35,712 bases of DNA from Acidimicrobiia bacterium. Lineage in GTDB: Bacteria; Actinomycetota; Acidimicrobiia; Spongiisociales; UBA5794. This document shows positions 14,908 to 23,455 of this stretch, one piece after another (position 1 is the stretch's first letter; each line of letters opens with the position of its first letter). The translations under genes and the position numbers were made by a program. Where the stretch lies: positions 1-35,712 of the forward strand of contig JALVQZ010000154.1 in NCBI GenBank assembly GCA_027036355.1. Direction: 5' to 3'. Below the pieces are notes generated by a model. That model was not told the origin of the DNA and ran no database searches. It saw nothing but the letters and a program-made list of their open reading frames with translations.

Positions 14908-16785
14908 GTGTCTGAAGAAACCACGGCCGACACGCGTCCCGAGCCGGAGCCGATCGACAACGTCGTCATCCGTTTCGCCGGCGACTCGGGCGACGGCATG
15001 CAGCTGGCGGGAACGCGGTTCACCGCCAGCTCGGCGTTGTTCGGCAACGACCTCGCCACCTTCCCCAACTTCCCGGCCGAGATCCGGGCCCCGGCAGGCA
15101 CGCTCGCCGGCGTCTCCGCCTTCCAGGTGCACATCGCCGATTGGGACATCCTCACTCCCGGCGACAGCCCGGACTGCCTGGTGGCGATGAACCCGGCCGC
15201 ATTGAAGGCGAACATCGGCGACGTCGTCAAGGGTGGTCTGGTGATCGTCAACTCCGACGCGTTCGACGAGCGGAACCTGCACAAGGCGGGGTACGAGACC
15301 AACCCGCTCGAGGACGGCAGCCTCGAGTCGTATCACCTCCTCACCGCGCCGATGGAGCAGCTCACCAAGGAAGCGGTTCAGGGCACCGGCGTCAAGGGCC
15401 GCGAGGTGCTCCGGTCGAAGAACTTCTTCGCCCTCGGACTGATGTCGTGGATGTACCAGCGGCCGCTCGATCCGGTCATCGACTGGATCGATCAGAAGTT
15501 CGGCGATTCGCCGGTGGCCGCGGCCAACACGGCGGCATTGAAGGCCGGGTACAACTACGGGCTGACCACCGAGGCGTTCCATCACACCTACTCGGTGGCG
15601 CCGGCGACGCTCCCGGCGGGCGAGTACACCAACATCACCGGGAACCAGTCGCTCGCATGGGGACTCGTCGCGGCTTCCCAGGCTTCCGGTCTCCCGTTGT
15701 TCTACGGGTCGTACCCCATCACCCCGGCGTCGTCGATCCTCGAGGCGCTCGCCCGGCTCCGGAACTTCGGGGTGCGGACCTTCCAAGCCGAAGACGAGAT
15801 CGCGGGGATCGGAACCTCCGTCGGTGCGGCCTTCGCCGGGCATCTCGCAGCGACCGGGACCTCGGGCCCCGGCCTCGCGCTCAAGAGCGAAGCGCTGTCG
15901 CTGGCGCTGATGGCCGAGCTGCCGCTCATCGTCGTCGACGTGCAGCGGGGCGGGCCATCGACCGGCCTGCCCACCAAGGTCGAGCAGTCGGACCTGCTGT
16001 TCGCCATGTACGGACGTCACGGCGAGGCCCCCTTGCCGGTGATCGCCGCGGCGACCCCATCGGACGCGTTCGAGGTCGCGATCGAGGCCGCTCGCATCGC
16101 GCTCAAGTACATGACGCCGGTCATCCTGCTGTCGGACGGGTACATCGCCAACAGCTCCGAACCGTGGAAGCTCCCGGATCTGAGCCGGCTTCCGGATCTG
16201 ACGGTCGACTACGCCGAGGGACCGAACCAGGGCGAGAGCTTCCTCCCGTACCTGCGGGATCCCGAGACGCTGGCTCGACCATGGGCCGTGCCGGGCACGC
16301 CCGGTCTCGAGCATCGCCTCGGCGGCCTGGAGAAACAGGACGGCACCGGGAACGTGTCGTACGACCCGATGAACCACGAGCACATGACGATCCTGCGGGA
16401 GGAGAAGATCGCTCGGATCGCGGACGACATCGCCCCGGTCGAGGTCTTCGGGGACGAGGACGCGGAGCTCCTCGTCCTCGGTTGGGGATCCACCTTCGGG
16501 GCGATCCGCGCCGGGGTCAACCGCGCCCGCAAGCGGGAGGCGAAGGTCGCTCACGTGCACCTTCGCCACATCAACCCGTTCCCGGCCAACCTCGGCGAGG
16601 TCCTCGCCCGTTTCGAGACCGTGCTGATCCCGGAGCTGAACCGAGGACAGCTCTCCCGCCTGATCCGGGCCCGCTACCTCGTCGACACGATCTCTCAGTC
16701 GAAGGTCCAAGGCCAGCCGTTCAAGGCGGCCGAGATCGCCATGAAGATCATGCAACTGCTGGACGGGAAGGACGAACAACGATGA
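14908..16785 (+). CDS. korA: 2-oxoacid:ferredoxin oxidoreductase, fused gamma-alpha subunit
   Basis: 625 residues. Oxidatively decarboxylates a 2-oxoacid (2-oxoglutarate is typical) to an acyl-CoA, passing electrons to ferredoxin. Residues about 16-195 are the gamma domain (FAGDSGDGMQLAGTRF, AEIRAPAGTLAGVSAFQVH). From about 245 comes the alpha (pyrimidine-binding) domain with FYGSYPITPASSILE, FQAEDEIAGIGTSVGAAFAG, TGTSGPGLALKSEAL and QRGGPSTGLPTK. The C-terminal part contains LVLGWGSTFGAIR and HLRHINPFPANL. Start GTG 14908 with AGGAG. Its stop overlaps the KorB ATG (ATGA). Substrate by family only; pyruvate or branched-chain oxoacids cannot be excluded. Confidence 0.92.
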   Translation: MSEETTADTRPEPEPIDNVVIRFAGDSGDGMQLAGTRFTASSALFGNDLATFPNFPAEIRAPAGTLAGVSAFQVHIADWDILTPGDSPDCLVAMNPAALKANIGDVVKGGLVIVNSDAFDERNLHKAGYETNPLEDGSLESYHLLTAPMEQLTKEAVQGTGVKGREVLRSKNFFALGLMSWMYQRPLDPVIDWIDQKFGDSPVAAANTAALKAGYNYGLTTEAFHHTYSVAPATLPAGEYTNITGNQSLAWGLVAASQASGLPLFYGSYPITPASSILEALARLRNFGVRTFQAEDEIAGIGTSVGAAFAGHLAATGTSGPGLALKSEALSLALMAELPLIVVDVQRGGPSTGLPTKVEQSDLLFAMYGRHGEAPLPVIAAATPSDAFEVAIEAARIALKYMTPVILLSDGYIANSSEPWKLPDLSRLPDLTVDYAEGPNQGESFLPYLRDPETLARPWAVPGTPGLEHRLGGLEKQDGTGNVSYDPMNHEHMTILREEKIARIADDIAPVEVFGDEDAELLVLGWGSTFGAIRAGVNRARKREAKVAHVHLRHINPFPANLGEVLARFETVLIPELNRGQLSRLIRARYLVDTISQSKVQGQPFKAAEIAMKIMQLLDGKDEQR

Positions 16786-17795
16786 CCGATACGGCGCGAT
16801 ACACCCGGGCCGACTTCCAGACGGACCAGGAGGTCCGTTGGTGTCCCGGCTGCGGTGACTACACGATCCTGGCGTCGGTTCAGAACTTCCTCGCCGAGCT
16901 CGACGTCCCCCGAGAGAACCACGTGTTCATCTCGGGGATCGGTTGTTCCAGCAGGTTCCCCTACTACATGAACACCTACGGGATGCACTCGATCCACGGT
17001 CGGGCGCCCGCGATCGCCTCGGGCGTGGCCGCGGCGAACCCGGACCTGCACGTGTGGGTCATCACCGGCGACGGCGACGCCTTGTCGATCGGAGGCAACC
17101 ACCTGATCCATGCCCTCCGGCGCAACATCAACATCACGATCCTGCTCTTCAACAACCAGATCTACGGGCTGACGAAGGGCCAGTACTCGCCGACCAGCGA
17201 GGTGGGCAAGCGGACCAAGACGAGCCCCATGGGGTCGATCGACTGGCCGTTCAATCCCGTGTCGCTCGCCCTCGGCGCCGAAGCCAGCTTCGTGGCTCGC
17301 ACCATCGACATGGACCGGGCGCACACCGCCGAGATCCTGACCGCCGCCTACGAGCACGAGGGAGCGGCCTTCATCGAGATCTATCAGAACTGCAACGTGT
17401 TCAACGACAAGGCGTTCATCGAGCTCACCGGGCGCGAGACACGAGACGCCAACCGCATCTACCTCGAACACGGCAAGCCGATCGTGTTCGGCAAAGAGGA
17501 CGAGAAAGGGGTCGTCGTCGGGCCCGACGGCGCCCAGGTCGTCGACGTCGCCGACGTGGGGATCGACCGGATCCAGGTGCACGACGCCAAGGCCCCGGAA
17601 CCCGCGGTCGCCTTCGCGCTGTCCAGGTTGTCGGTCGGCCCCCACGGTCCGACGCCGCTGGGTATCTTCCGCGACGTCTCCCGGCCGACCTACGAGCGTC
17701 AACTCGCCGACCAGATCGTGCAGGCCCAGGACCGGCAAGGACCCGGCGACCTCGACCAGCTCGTCCGCTCCCTGGGGACCTGGACGGTCGAATAG
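16782..17795 (+). CDS. korB: 2-oxoacid:ferredoxin oxidoreductase, beta subunit
   Basis: 337 residues. Thiamine diphosphate- and [4Fe-4S]-binding subunit, partner of the upstream gamma-alpha chain. Likely cluster cysteines are seen in RWCPGCGDY, SGIGCSSRFPYY and EIYQNCNVFND. The ThDP/Mg site is ITGDGDALSIGGNH plus LLFNNQIYGLTKGQYSPTSE. The start overlaps the preceding stop (ATGA), with AAGGA 9 nt upstream. No ferredoxin gene is adjacent, so the electron acceptor must be encoded elsewhere. Confidence 0.93.
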   Translation: MTDTARYTRADFQTDQEVRWCPGCGDYTILASVQNFLAELDVPRENHVFISGIGCSSRFPYYMNTYGMHSIHGRAPAIASGVAAANPDLHVWVITGDGDALSIGGNHLIHALRRNINITILLFNNQIYGLTKGQYSPTSEVGKRTKTSPMGSIDWPFNPVSLALGAEASFVARTIDMDRAHTAEILTAAYEHEGAAFIEIYQNCNVFNDKAFIELTGRETRDANRIYLEHGKPIVFGKEDEKGVVVGPDGAQVVDVADVGIDRIQVHDAKAPEPAVAFALSRLSVGPHGPTPLGIFRDVSRPTYERQLADQIVQAQDRQGPGDLDQLVRSLGTWTVE

Positions 17796-17834
17796 CGGCC
17801 CGCCGCCTTCGACGTGCGATGATGGGGAGCGATC

Positions 17835-18887
17835 ATGCGCGCCGCCGTCTACCACGCTCCCCACGACCTGCGGGTGGAGGACGTCCCCGATCCGACGCCC
17901 GCCGATCCCCGAGACGTCGTCGTCGCCACCCACGCGGCGTCGATGTGCGGCTCGGACCTGTACCTGTACCAGGGTGAGCTGCCCGGCCTCGCCGCTCCCG
18001 GCGCCACCATCCTCGGCCACGAGATCGTCGGCGAGGTGGTCGCCGTCGGTCCCGCGGTGTCTCGCTTCCGGGTCGGCGACCGGGTCACCTTCCCGTTCTC
18101 GGTGAGCTGCGGGACCTGTCGAACCTGCCGGATGGGTCTCACCGGCCACTGCGAGACGTCGAACCGGGCGATCTACGGCTTCGGCGGCCTCGCAGGCAGC
18201 CATGCGGAGTACGTCCGGGTACCGCTCGCCGACGGGCACCTCCGGCATGTCCCCGCCGGCGTCGACGACGAGACCGCGGTGACAGCGTCGTGCAACCTCC
18301 CGGCGGCGCTGATCGCCGTCGACAGCGCCGAGATCGCCGGCGACGACGCCGTGGCGCTGGTGGGGGCGGGCCCGACCGGCCTGCTGGCGCTGCAACTCGT
18401 CATGCGCCGCACCCGACGTCCGGTGCTGGTCCTCGACCGGGTCGGGCACCGCCTCGCCCTGGCGGCGACGCTCGGCGGCGTTCCGGTCGACGTCGACTCC
18501 GATCCGGTCCGCGAGGTCGTCGCCGACGCCACCGACGGGCTCGGCGTCGACGTCGTCGTCGAGTTCGCCGGACGAGGCGACGCGTTCGATCTGGCGGTCT
18601 CCATCCTCCGACCCGGCGGTGTGCTGGCCGGTGGCGGTGTCTACCGGGTCGAGACGGCGCACCCGACCGATCTCGGGATGCTGTTCGCCACGGATCTCCA
18701 ACTGCGGTTGAACGGGCTCGCCAACGTGTTGCCCCACATGGACGCAGCGATGGACGCCGTCGCCGCCGGGGAGGTCGACCCGTCGGTCGTGTTCTCCCAC
18801 CGGGTGTCGCTCGACGGGCTTCCCGCCGCGGCGGAGGCGTTCTCCCGCCGCGCCGAAGGGTTCCACAAGATGCTGATCGAGCCGTGA
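17835..18887 (+). CDS. Zinc-dependent alcohol dehydrogenase (MDR family)
   Basis: 350-residue medium-chain dehydrogenase. The catalytic zinc ligands are Cys38 (SMCGSDLY) and His in LGHEIVGEVVAVG. The structural zinc site has four Cys in SCGTCRTCRMGLTGHC. The nucleotide-binding motif is VALVGAGPTGLLALQ. The ATG has GGGGAG about 6 nt upstream. The closing segments (EAFSRRAEGFHKMLIEP) are typical of threonine/sorbitol-dehydrogenase-like members. Its stop overlaps the start of the DUF402 gene (GTGA). The substrate cannot be inferred. Confidence 0.9.
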   Translation: MRAAVYHAPHDLRVEDVPDPTPADPRDVVVATHAASMCGSDLYLYQGELPGLAAPGATILGHEIVGEVVAVGPAVSRFRVGDRVTFPFSVSCGTCRTCRMGLTGHCETSNRAIYGFGGLAGSHAEYVRVPLADGHLRHVPAGVDDETAVTASCNLPAALIAVDSAEIAGDDAVALVGAGPTGLLALQLVMRRTRRPVLVLDRVGHRLALAATLGGVPVDVDSDPVREVVADATDGLGVDVVVEFAGRGDAFDLAVSILRPGGVLAGGGVYRVETAHPTDLGMLFATDLQLRLNGLANVLPHMDAAMDAVAAGEVDPSVVFSHRVSLDGLPAAAEAFSRRAEGFHKMLIEP

Positions 18888-19408
18888 GCGAAGGCGACCT
18901 GGTCCACGTCCGCTTCCTCAAGTGGTTCCTCAAGTGGCCCGACCGGATGCACTGGCGGTACGACCTCCGCCGCCTCGGTCGGGACGAGCACGGCGTGTGG
19001 CTCTACGGAAGCGAGCGCACCGTCCTGCAGCGAGCCGACGAGCCTCCCAAGATCCCGGCGTCGGCGTTCCTCACCCTCGTTCCGCCGGAAGGGTGGCACG
19101 TGCCGATCTTCAACCTCGAAGGGCCCTACGAGATCTACGTCGACATCAACACGCCGTCGGTGTGGGACGGGGCCACGGTGTCGATGGTCGACCTCGACCT
19201 CGACGTGGTGCGCTACCGCAACGGTCCGGTGGCCGTCATCGACGAGGACGAGTTCGTCGAACACCGGGTCCGTTTCGGGTACCCGCCCGAGGTCGTCGCA
19301 GCCGTGGAACGCACCGCGTCCGCGCTCGTCACCGCCCTCGTCGAGCGGATCGAGCCGTTCGGGACCGCCGCCGACCGGTGGTTCGATCGTGCGGCGTCAT
19401 CGACCTGA
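18884..19408 (+). CDS. DUF402 domain protein
   Basis: 174 residues from GTG 18884, which overlaps the dehydrogenase stop. The C-terminal half (VDINTPSVWDGATVSMVDLDLDVVR, then VIDEDEFVEHRVRFGYPPE) matches the DUF402 beta-barrel, in which acidic residues bind a metal; some characterised members are nucleoside phosphatases/phosphodiesterases or RNA-associated. The N-terminus (VHVRFLKWFLKWPD, HWRYDLRRLGRDEHGVWLYG) is typical of actinobacterial members. Cytoplasmic; role unknown. Confidence 0.82.
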   Translation: MSEGDLVHVRFLKWFLKWPDRMHWRYDLRRLGRDEHGVWLYGSERTVLQRADEPPKIPASAFLTLVPPEGWHVPIFNLEGPYEIYVDINTPSVWDGATVSMVDLDLDVVRYRNGPVAVIDEDEFVEHRVRFGYPPEVVAAVERTASALVTALVERIEPFGTAADRWFDRAASST

Positions 19409-19414
19409 TACCGT
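19409..19414 (+). promoter_or_regulatory. -10 element for leaderless methyltransferase mRNA
   Basis: TACCGT, preceded by TGA (extended -10-like), ends 6 nt before ATG 19421. The box overlaps the end of the DUF402 gene. No ribosome binding site lies before this ATG. Confidence 0.4.
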
Positions 19415-19420
19415 GCGCCC

Positions 19421-20044
19421 ATGACCGACCGACGCGACACCGACACGATGCGGGCACGATGGGACGAGCGGTACCGGACCCAGGGGTACGTCTGGGGTGT
19501 CGAACCGAACGTGTTCGTGGCCGAACTGACCGAAGATCTTCCCCCGGGCCGGGCCCTCGACCTCGGTTGCGGCCAAGGCCGCAACGCCATCTGGCTGGCG
19601 CGACGCGGCCACGAGGTGACCGGGATCGACCTGTCCCCGGTCGCCGTCGAACAGGCCCGAAGGCTGGCCGCCGACGCCGGTGTCGACGCGACCTTCGAAG
19701 CTGCCGACCTCACCACCTGGGACCCGGGTGACCGAACCTGGGACCTGATCGTGCTGTCGTACCTCCAGCTCCCCGCCGACGCCCGCCGCGCGGTCCACCG
19801 GACGGCGGCGCGGGCCCTCGCCCCCGGTGGGAGACTCGTCGTCGTGGCCCATCACCTCGACAACCTCGAACGAGGCGTCGGGGGACCGCCGGATCCCGCC
19901 GTCTTGTACACCGAGGACGACGTCGTCGCCGACCTGGCGGGTCTCGAGATCGAGCGGGCCGAGCCCGTCACCCGTCACGTCGCCAAAGGCGAGGTGACGG
20001 GCGACGCGATCGATCTGGTGGTCGTGGCGAGGAAGCCGAACTGA
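19421..20044 (+). CDS. Class I SAM-dependent methyltransferase (TehB-like)
   Basis: 207 residues. Motif I is ALDLGCGQGRNAIWLARRG (about 45-63). GIDLSPVAVEQARRLA gives the acidic residue of motif II, and WDLIVLSYLQLP is motif IV. The N-terminal WDERYRTQGYVWG is typical of small-molecule methyltransferases of the TehB/thiopurine type, not of DNA methyltransferases (there is no NPPY or Pro-Cys motif). The substrate is unknown. The helicase gene begins 2 bp after its stop, so they share a transcript. Confidence 0.85.
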   Translation: MTDRRDTDTMRARWDERYRTQGYVWGVEPNVFVAELTEDLPPGRALDLGCGQGRNAIWLARRGHEVTGIDLSPVAVEQARRLAADAGVDATFEAADLTTWDPGDRTWDLIVLSYLQLPADARRAVHRTAARALAPGGRLVVVAHHLDNLERGVGGPPDPAVLYTEDDVVADLAGLEIERAEPVTRHVAKGEVTGDAIDLVVVARKPN

Positions 20045-20046
20045 CG

Positions 20047-22917
20047 GTGACCGACGCCGGTGCGATCTTGTCGTACCTGGCCGCCCTGGCCCCCGGGGGG
20101 TCGACGCGGCGGACGGCGGTGACGAGCCGCCGGAGCGATCTGGCGTACCTCGGCTGGGTGGATCCTTCCCTCGTCTTCCACGGCGGCACGTCGGAGCGTC
20201 CGCCGATCGTCGACGCGTCCGAGCGGCTTCGCTCCCTCTCCGCCCTCGACCGGCTCCACGCCGACGAGCATCTGCTGCGAGTCGGCTGGCTGTGGGCGGC
20301 GGGGACCGTCGACGGCGTCCGCCACCTCTTCCCCGTGGTCTCCGCCCGAGCCGAGCTGCAGCGCCAGCGCAAGGGCTTCCGGGTCGTGGCCCTCGCCGAC
20401 CCGGAGCTCACGCCCGGCCTCATCGAACCTGCCGTCGCCGAGGTCCTCGAAGATGCGTTCGGGTCCTTGTTCACCTTGGCCGGCCCCGCCGAGCCGGCGA
20501 CGTCCCTGGCTGCCGGCTACCCGGCCGCGCGGAGCTGGCTCAACGAGTACTTCGGGGCGGCCGACCTCCCTCGTCCGCGCGTCGTCCCGGTCGCCAACGA
20601 CCCGTGGAAGCTCCGCGACCGGGAGGAGCTGTTGCTCGTCCTCGGGGTCGGGTGCTATCTGACCAGGGACGTCGACGCGGCGACGATCCGCGCCGACCTG
20701 ACGGCATGGTCGAAGCTCGATCTGACCGGATCGGCCTTCGAGGCGGTGTACCTGGGATCGGCCGTCGCCGACGCCGCGCCCGACGTCGGCCCGATCGAGT
20801 CGGCCTATCCGCTCAACGACGCCCAGCGGGAGGCGATCGGCCGGTCCCGAGCCGAACAGGTCGTCGTGGTGTCGGGGCCTCCCGGCACCGGGAAGAGCCA
20901 TCTGGCGGCGGCCCTCGCCGTCGACGAGGTCGCCCGGGGCCACTCGGTGCTCATGGCCGCCCAGACCGAGCAGGCGGTCGACGTCATCGCCGATCTCCTG
21001 GGTCGCTATCCGGGTCCCCGTTGGGTCCGCTTCGGTCGCCGCGAGCATCGGATGCGGGTGGCCGACGACCTCGCAGGAGGCATGGCGGTGCCGTACTCGG
21101 GCGCGGACGTCGACCGGCTCGAGGGCCGTCTCGACGACGCCCGCGGCCGACGGGCGCGGGTTCGCCATCGGATCATCGGGAAACTGGAAGCCGAGCTGGC
21201 GTTCACCCGCGGCCTGGCCGATCGGGAGCAGATGGCGACCGTCGGTTGGGCCGTGCCCGGTGTCGCCGAGGAGGGGTTCGACGTGGCTCGGGCCGAACGC
21301 ATGCTGGCCAGGGCCCGCGACGACGGGGGACCGTTCGGGTCGTGGTTCCGGCGGCGGGCGGAGCGCAAGCTGCGCTCCCGGCTCGGGGTCCATCCCGACG
21401 CCACCCTCGACGACGTCGACGCCGCGTTGGCTCTCGCCCGGGCCGAAGCCGCGGTCCGCGGCGGGCTGCGCGGCGGTGGGACCACCTTGGACGCCGAATG
21501 GGAGGAGCTCGTCCGGGCCGACGAGGCGTGGCGGGAGGAGCTCGGCCGGGTGATCGAGGCGCGGCGGCGGTCGCGGGAGAACCGCCGCTCGGCTTCGGCG
21601 CGGTCGGTGTCGGCGCTCGCCTCGGCCCTGCGAGCCGGCAAGACGAAACGCCGCCGTGCGTTGCAGGATCTCCGAGCCGGTGGCTTCCTCGACGTGTTGC
21701 CGCTGTGGGTCGGGACGCTCAAGGAGATCGACGACACGCTCCCGAAGGAACCGGCGGTCTTCGACGTGGTCATCTTCGACGAGGGCAGCCAGATCGATCA
21801 GCTGCGGGCGGCCCCGGCGCTGGCTCGGGCCCGGCGCGCGGTCGTCATCGGCGATCCCAAACAGCTCCGGCACGTCTCGTTCCTGTCGGACGACGCGATG
21901 GCGGCGTCGGCCGACGAGCACGGCATCGAGGCAGAGACGCTGCGGATCCTCGACGTCCGGCGCAACAGCCTCTTCGACGTCGCGGTCGGCGCGTCGTCCG
22001 TCTCCGCTCTCGAGGAGCATTTCCGATCGGTGCCCCACATCATCGGGTTCTCGGATCGGCGTTTCTACGATGGCTCGTTGAAGCTCATGACCCAGCATCC
22101 GGCCACCGAGCGTCTCGACGCCATCCGTATCCGGAGGGTCGCGGGTCGTCGCGACGACGAGGGCGTCAACAACGCCGAGGTCGACGCCGTCGTCCAGGAG
22201 GTGGCGGCGGTCATGGATCGGGGAGGATCGTCGATCGGGGTCATGAGTCCCTTCCGAGCTCAGGCCGACGCCCTCGAATCGGCGCTCGTCGATCGGTTCC
22301 ATCCCGACGCGCTGGAAGCCGCCGACGTCCGGGTGGGAACCGTGCATGCCTTCCAGGGCAACGAACGCGACGTGATCGTCGTGTCGCTGAGCATCTCCGC
22401 CGCGGATGTGTCCGGCTCGTTGCGGTTCATCGAAGAGCCGCACCTGTTCAACGTGATGGTGACCCGCGCCCGTGACGAGATGGTCGTCGTCACGTCCCTC
22501 GAGGCCGGAGAGGAAGGGTCGGGGCTCCTCGCCGACTACGTGCGATGGGCCGCCGAGCCGCCGCTGCCGTCCCACGGGGCCGCCCCGGCGCGGGGGTGGA
22601 TCGGTTCGCTGGCGACCGAACTCGAAGCGTTCGGGCTGCCCGTGGTGGCCTCCTACCCGGTGGCGGGGTACGAGGTGGATCTGGCCGTCGGCGCCGGCGC
22701 GGCCGCGATCGGCGTGGAGTGCGAGGTCTTCGAAGCCGACCCGCGCCGGCACATCGAACGGCACATGGACCTCATCCGGGCGGGATGGCGGCTGGCGGAC
22801 ATGTTCCAGAGCCGTTGGTTGGCGATGCCGGAGGCGGCCGCCGAACGTCTGGCGGAGGTCGTCCTCCGTCCGGACGGTTCGGGTCAGACCGATCCGAACC
22901 GGCTCGCCGGCCAGTAG
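20047..22917 (+). CDS. Upf1-like SF1 helicase with C-terminal nuclease-like domain
   Basis: 956 residues from GTG 20047. Residues 1-255 are an unrecognised N-terminal region. Helicase motifs run in order: Q-motif-like LNDAQREAI, Walker A SGPPGTGKS (Lys283), motif II IFDEGSQ (Asp578-Glu579), motif III GDPKQL, HFRSVPHIIGFSDRRFY, VMSPFRAQA, motif V GTVHAFQGNERDVI and motif VI NVMVTRARDEM (about 802). Between Walker A and motif II lies a long Arg/Ala-rich helical insert. Residues about 860-940 (YEVDLAVGAG, IGVECEVFEADPRRH, LIRAGWRLADMF) look like the Vsr/DUF559 fold of PD-(D/E)XK nucleases, but with E-x-E. Likely an ATP-driven nucleic-acid enzyme; repair or defence roles are both possible. Confidence 0.85.
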   Translation: MTDAGAILSYLAALAPGGSTRRTAVTSRRSDLAYLGWVDPSLVFHGGTSERPPIVDASERLRSLSALDRLHADEHLLRVGWLWAAGTVDGVRHLFPVVSARAELQRQRKGFRVVALADPELTPGLIEPAVAEVLEDAFGSLFTLAGPAEPATSLAAGYPAARSWLNEYFGAADLPRPRVVPVANDPWKLRDREELLLVLGVGCYLTRDVDAATIRADLTAWSKLDLTGSAFEAVYLGSAVADAAPDVGPIESAYPLNDAQREAIGRSRAEQVVVVSGPPGTGKSHLAAALAVDEVARGHSVLMAAQTEQAVDVIADLLGRYPGPRWVRFGRREHRMRVADDLAGGMAVPYSGADVDRLEGRLDDARGRRARVRHRIIGKLEAELAFTRGLADREQMATVGWAVPGVAEEGFDVARAERMLARARDDGGPFGSWFRRRAERKLRSRLGVHPDATLDDVDAALALARAEAAVRGGLRGGGTTLDAEWEELVRADEAWREELGRVIEARRRSRENRRSASARSVSALASALRAGKTKRRRALQDLRAGGFLDVLPLWVGTLKEIDDTLPKEPAVFDVVIFDEGSQIDQLRAAPALARARRAVVIGDPKQLRHVSFLSDDAMAASADEHGIEAETLRILDVRRNSLFDVAVGASSVSALEEHFRSVPHIIGFSDRRFYDGSLKLMTQHPATERLDAIRIRRVAGRRDDEGVNNAEVDAVVQEVAAVMDRGGSSIGVMSPFRAQADALESALVDRFHPDALEAADVRVGTVHAFQGNERDVIVVSLSISAADVSGSLRFIEEPHLFNVMVTRARDEMVVVTSLEAGEEGSGLLADYVRWAAEPPLPSHGAAPARGWIGSLATELEAFGLPVVASYPVAGYEVDLAVGAGAAAIGVECEVFEADPRRHIERHMDLIRAGWRLADMFQSRWLAMPEAAAERLAEVVLRPDGSGQTDPNRLAGQ

Positions 22918-23375
22918 CGGGTCGTCACGATCCATCCGATCGACGACACCGGCACGGGACCGATGGTCCGGGAGTCCCGCGACGAGGCGGAACGATCGTC
23001 GCCGAGGACGAAGACCGAATCGGGAGGGATCTCCCACAGATCGACCGGCCAGGTGGGGCCGTTGGCCCACGGCTCGGCGAGCACGGCGCCGTCGACGTGC
23101 ACCTGTCCGTTGCCGATCTCGATGCGCTCATCCGGCAAGCCGACGACACGTTTGACGAGGTTGCGGTCCGGATGGTCCGGGTCCGCGAAGACCACGATGT
23201 CGCCGCGTCGAAGCTCCTTGTCCCCGCGCCGGAGCGCCACCACCCAGTCGTTGGGCTCGAGAGCCGGGCGCATCGAGCCGTCGACGATGGCGAAGCGGCG
23301 GAGGCGCCCGGCGGCCGCCGCGATCCCGACGACGGCGAACGCCGCCGCGGCCGTGACCCATCGTCGCTTGCGCAT
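22884..23375 (-). CDS. sodX: Nickel superoxide dismutase maturation protease (S26 signal-peptidase family)
   Basis: 163 residues. ATG 23375 has AGAGGA about 6 nt upstream, which is preferred over longer frames reaching into the promoter. The N-terminal membrane anchor is residues about 7-23. The S26 Ser/Lys dyad is visible as Ser34 (VDGSMRPAL) and Lys75 (LVKRVVGLPDE). FVLGDDRSASSRDSR is the usual box E. It is short like the Ni-SOD peptidases and divergent from sodN, so its job is most likely removal of the SodN propeptide to free the nickel-binding N-terminus. A general signal peptidase I is the less likely alternative. The last 34 bp overlap the helicase 3' end. Confidence 0.85.
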   Translation of the reverse strand: MRKRRWVTAAAAFAVVGIAAAAGRLRRFAIVDGSMRPALEPNDWVVALRRGDKELRRGDIVVFADPDHPDRNLVKRVVGLPDERIEIGNGQVHVDGAVLAEPWANGPTWPVDLWEIPPDSVFVLGDDRSASSRDSRTIGPVPVSSIGWIVTTRYWPASRFGSV

Positions 23376-23396
23376 GTCGATCCTCTCCGTCGGTCG

Positions 23397-23418
23397 AGTG
23401 TACGCGTCTCTTGTAGGG
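23397..23418. promoter_or_regulatory. Divergent sodX/sodN promoters
   Basis: The minus strand carries TACACT (23402-23397), giving a start about 14 nt before the sodX ATG. The plus strand carries TAGGGT (23413-23418) for sodN. The two -10 boxes are only 10 bp apart, back to back, so one regulator could control both. Motif-based. Confidence 0.4.
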
Positions 23419-23455
23419 TGAGGGCACAAGGAAGCGACCACTGATGGAGGTGACG

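Noticed and set aside
19421-20044. DNA modification methyltransferase partner of the helicase (restriction or BREX-like system)
   Set aside because: Motifs are those of small-molecule TehB-like enzymes; there is no DNA methyltransferase catalytic motif.
19975-23070. 1,000-residue minus-strand open frame opposite the helicase
   Set aside because: It is the complement of a high-G+C coding frame; the plus strand has all helicase motifs in order, the minus frame has none.
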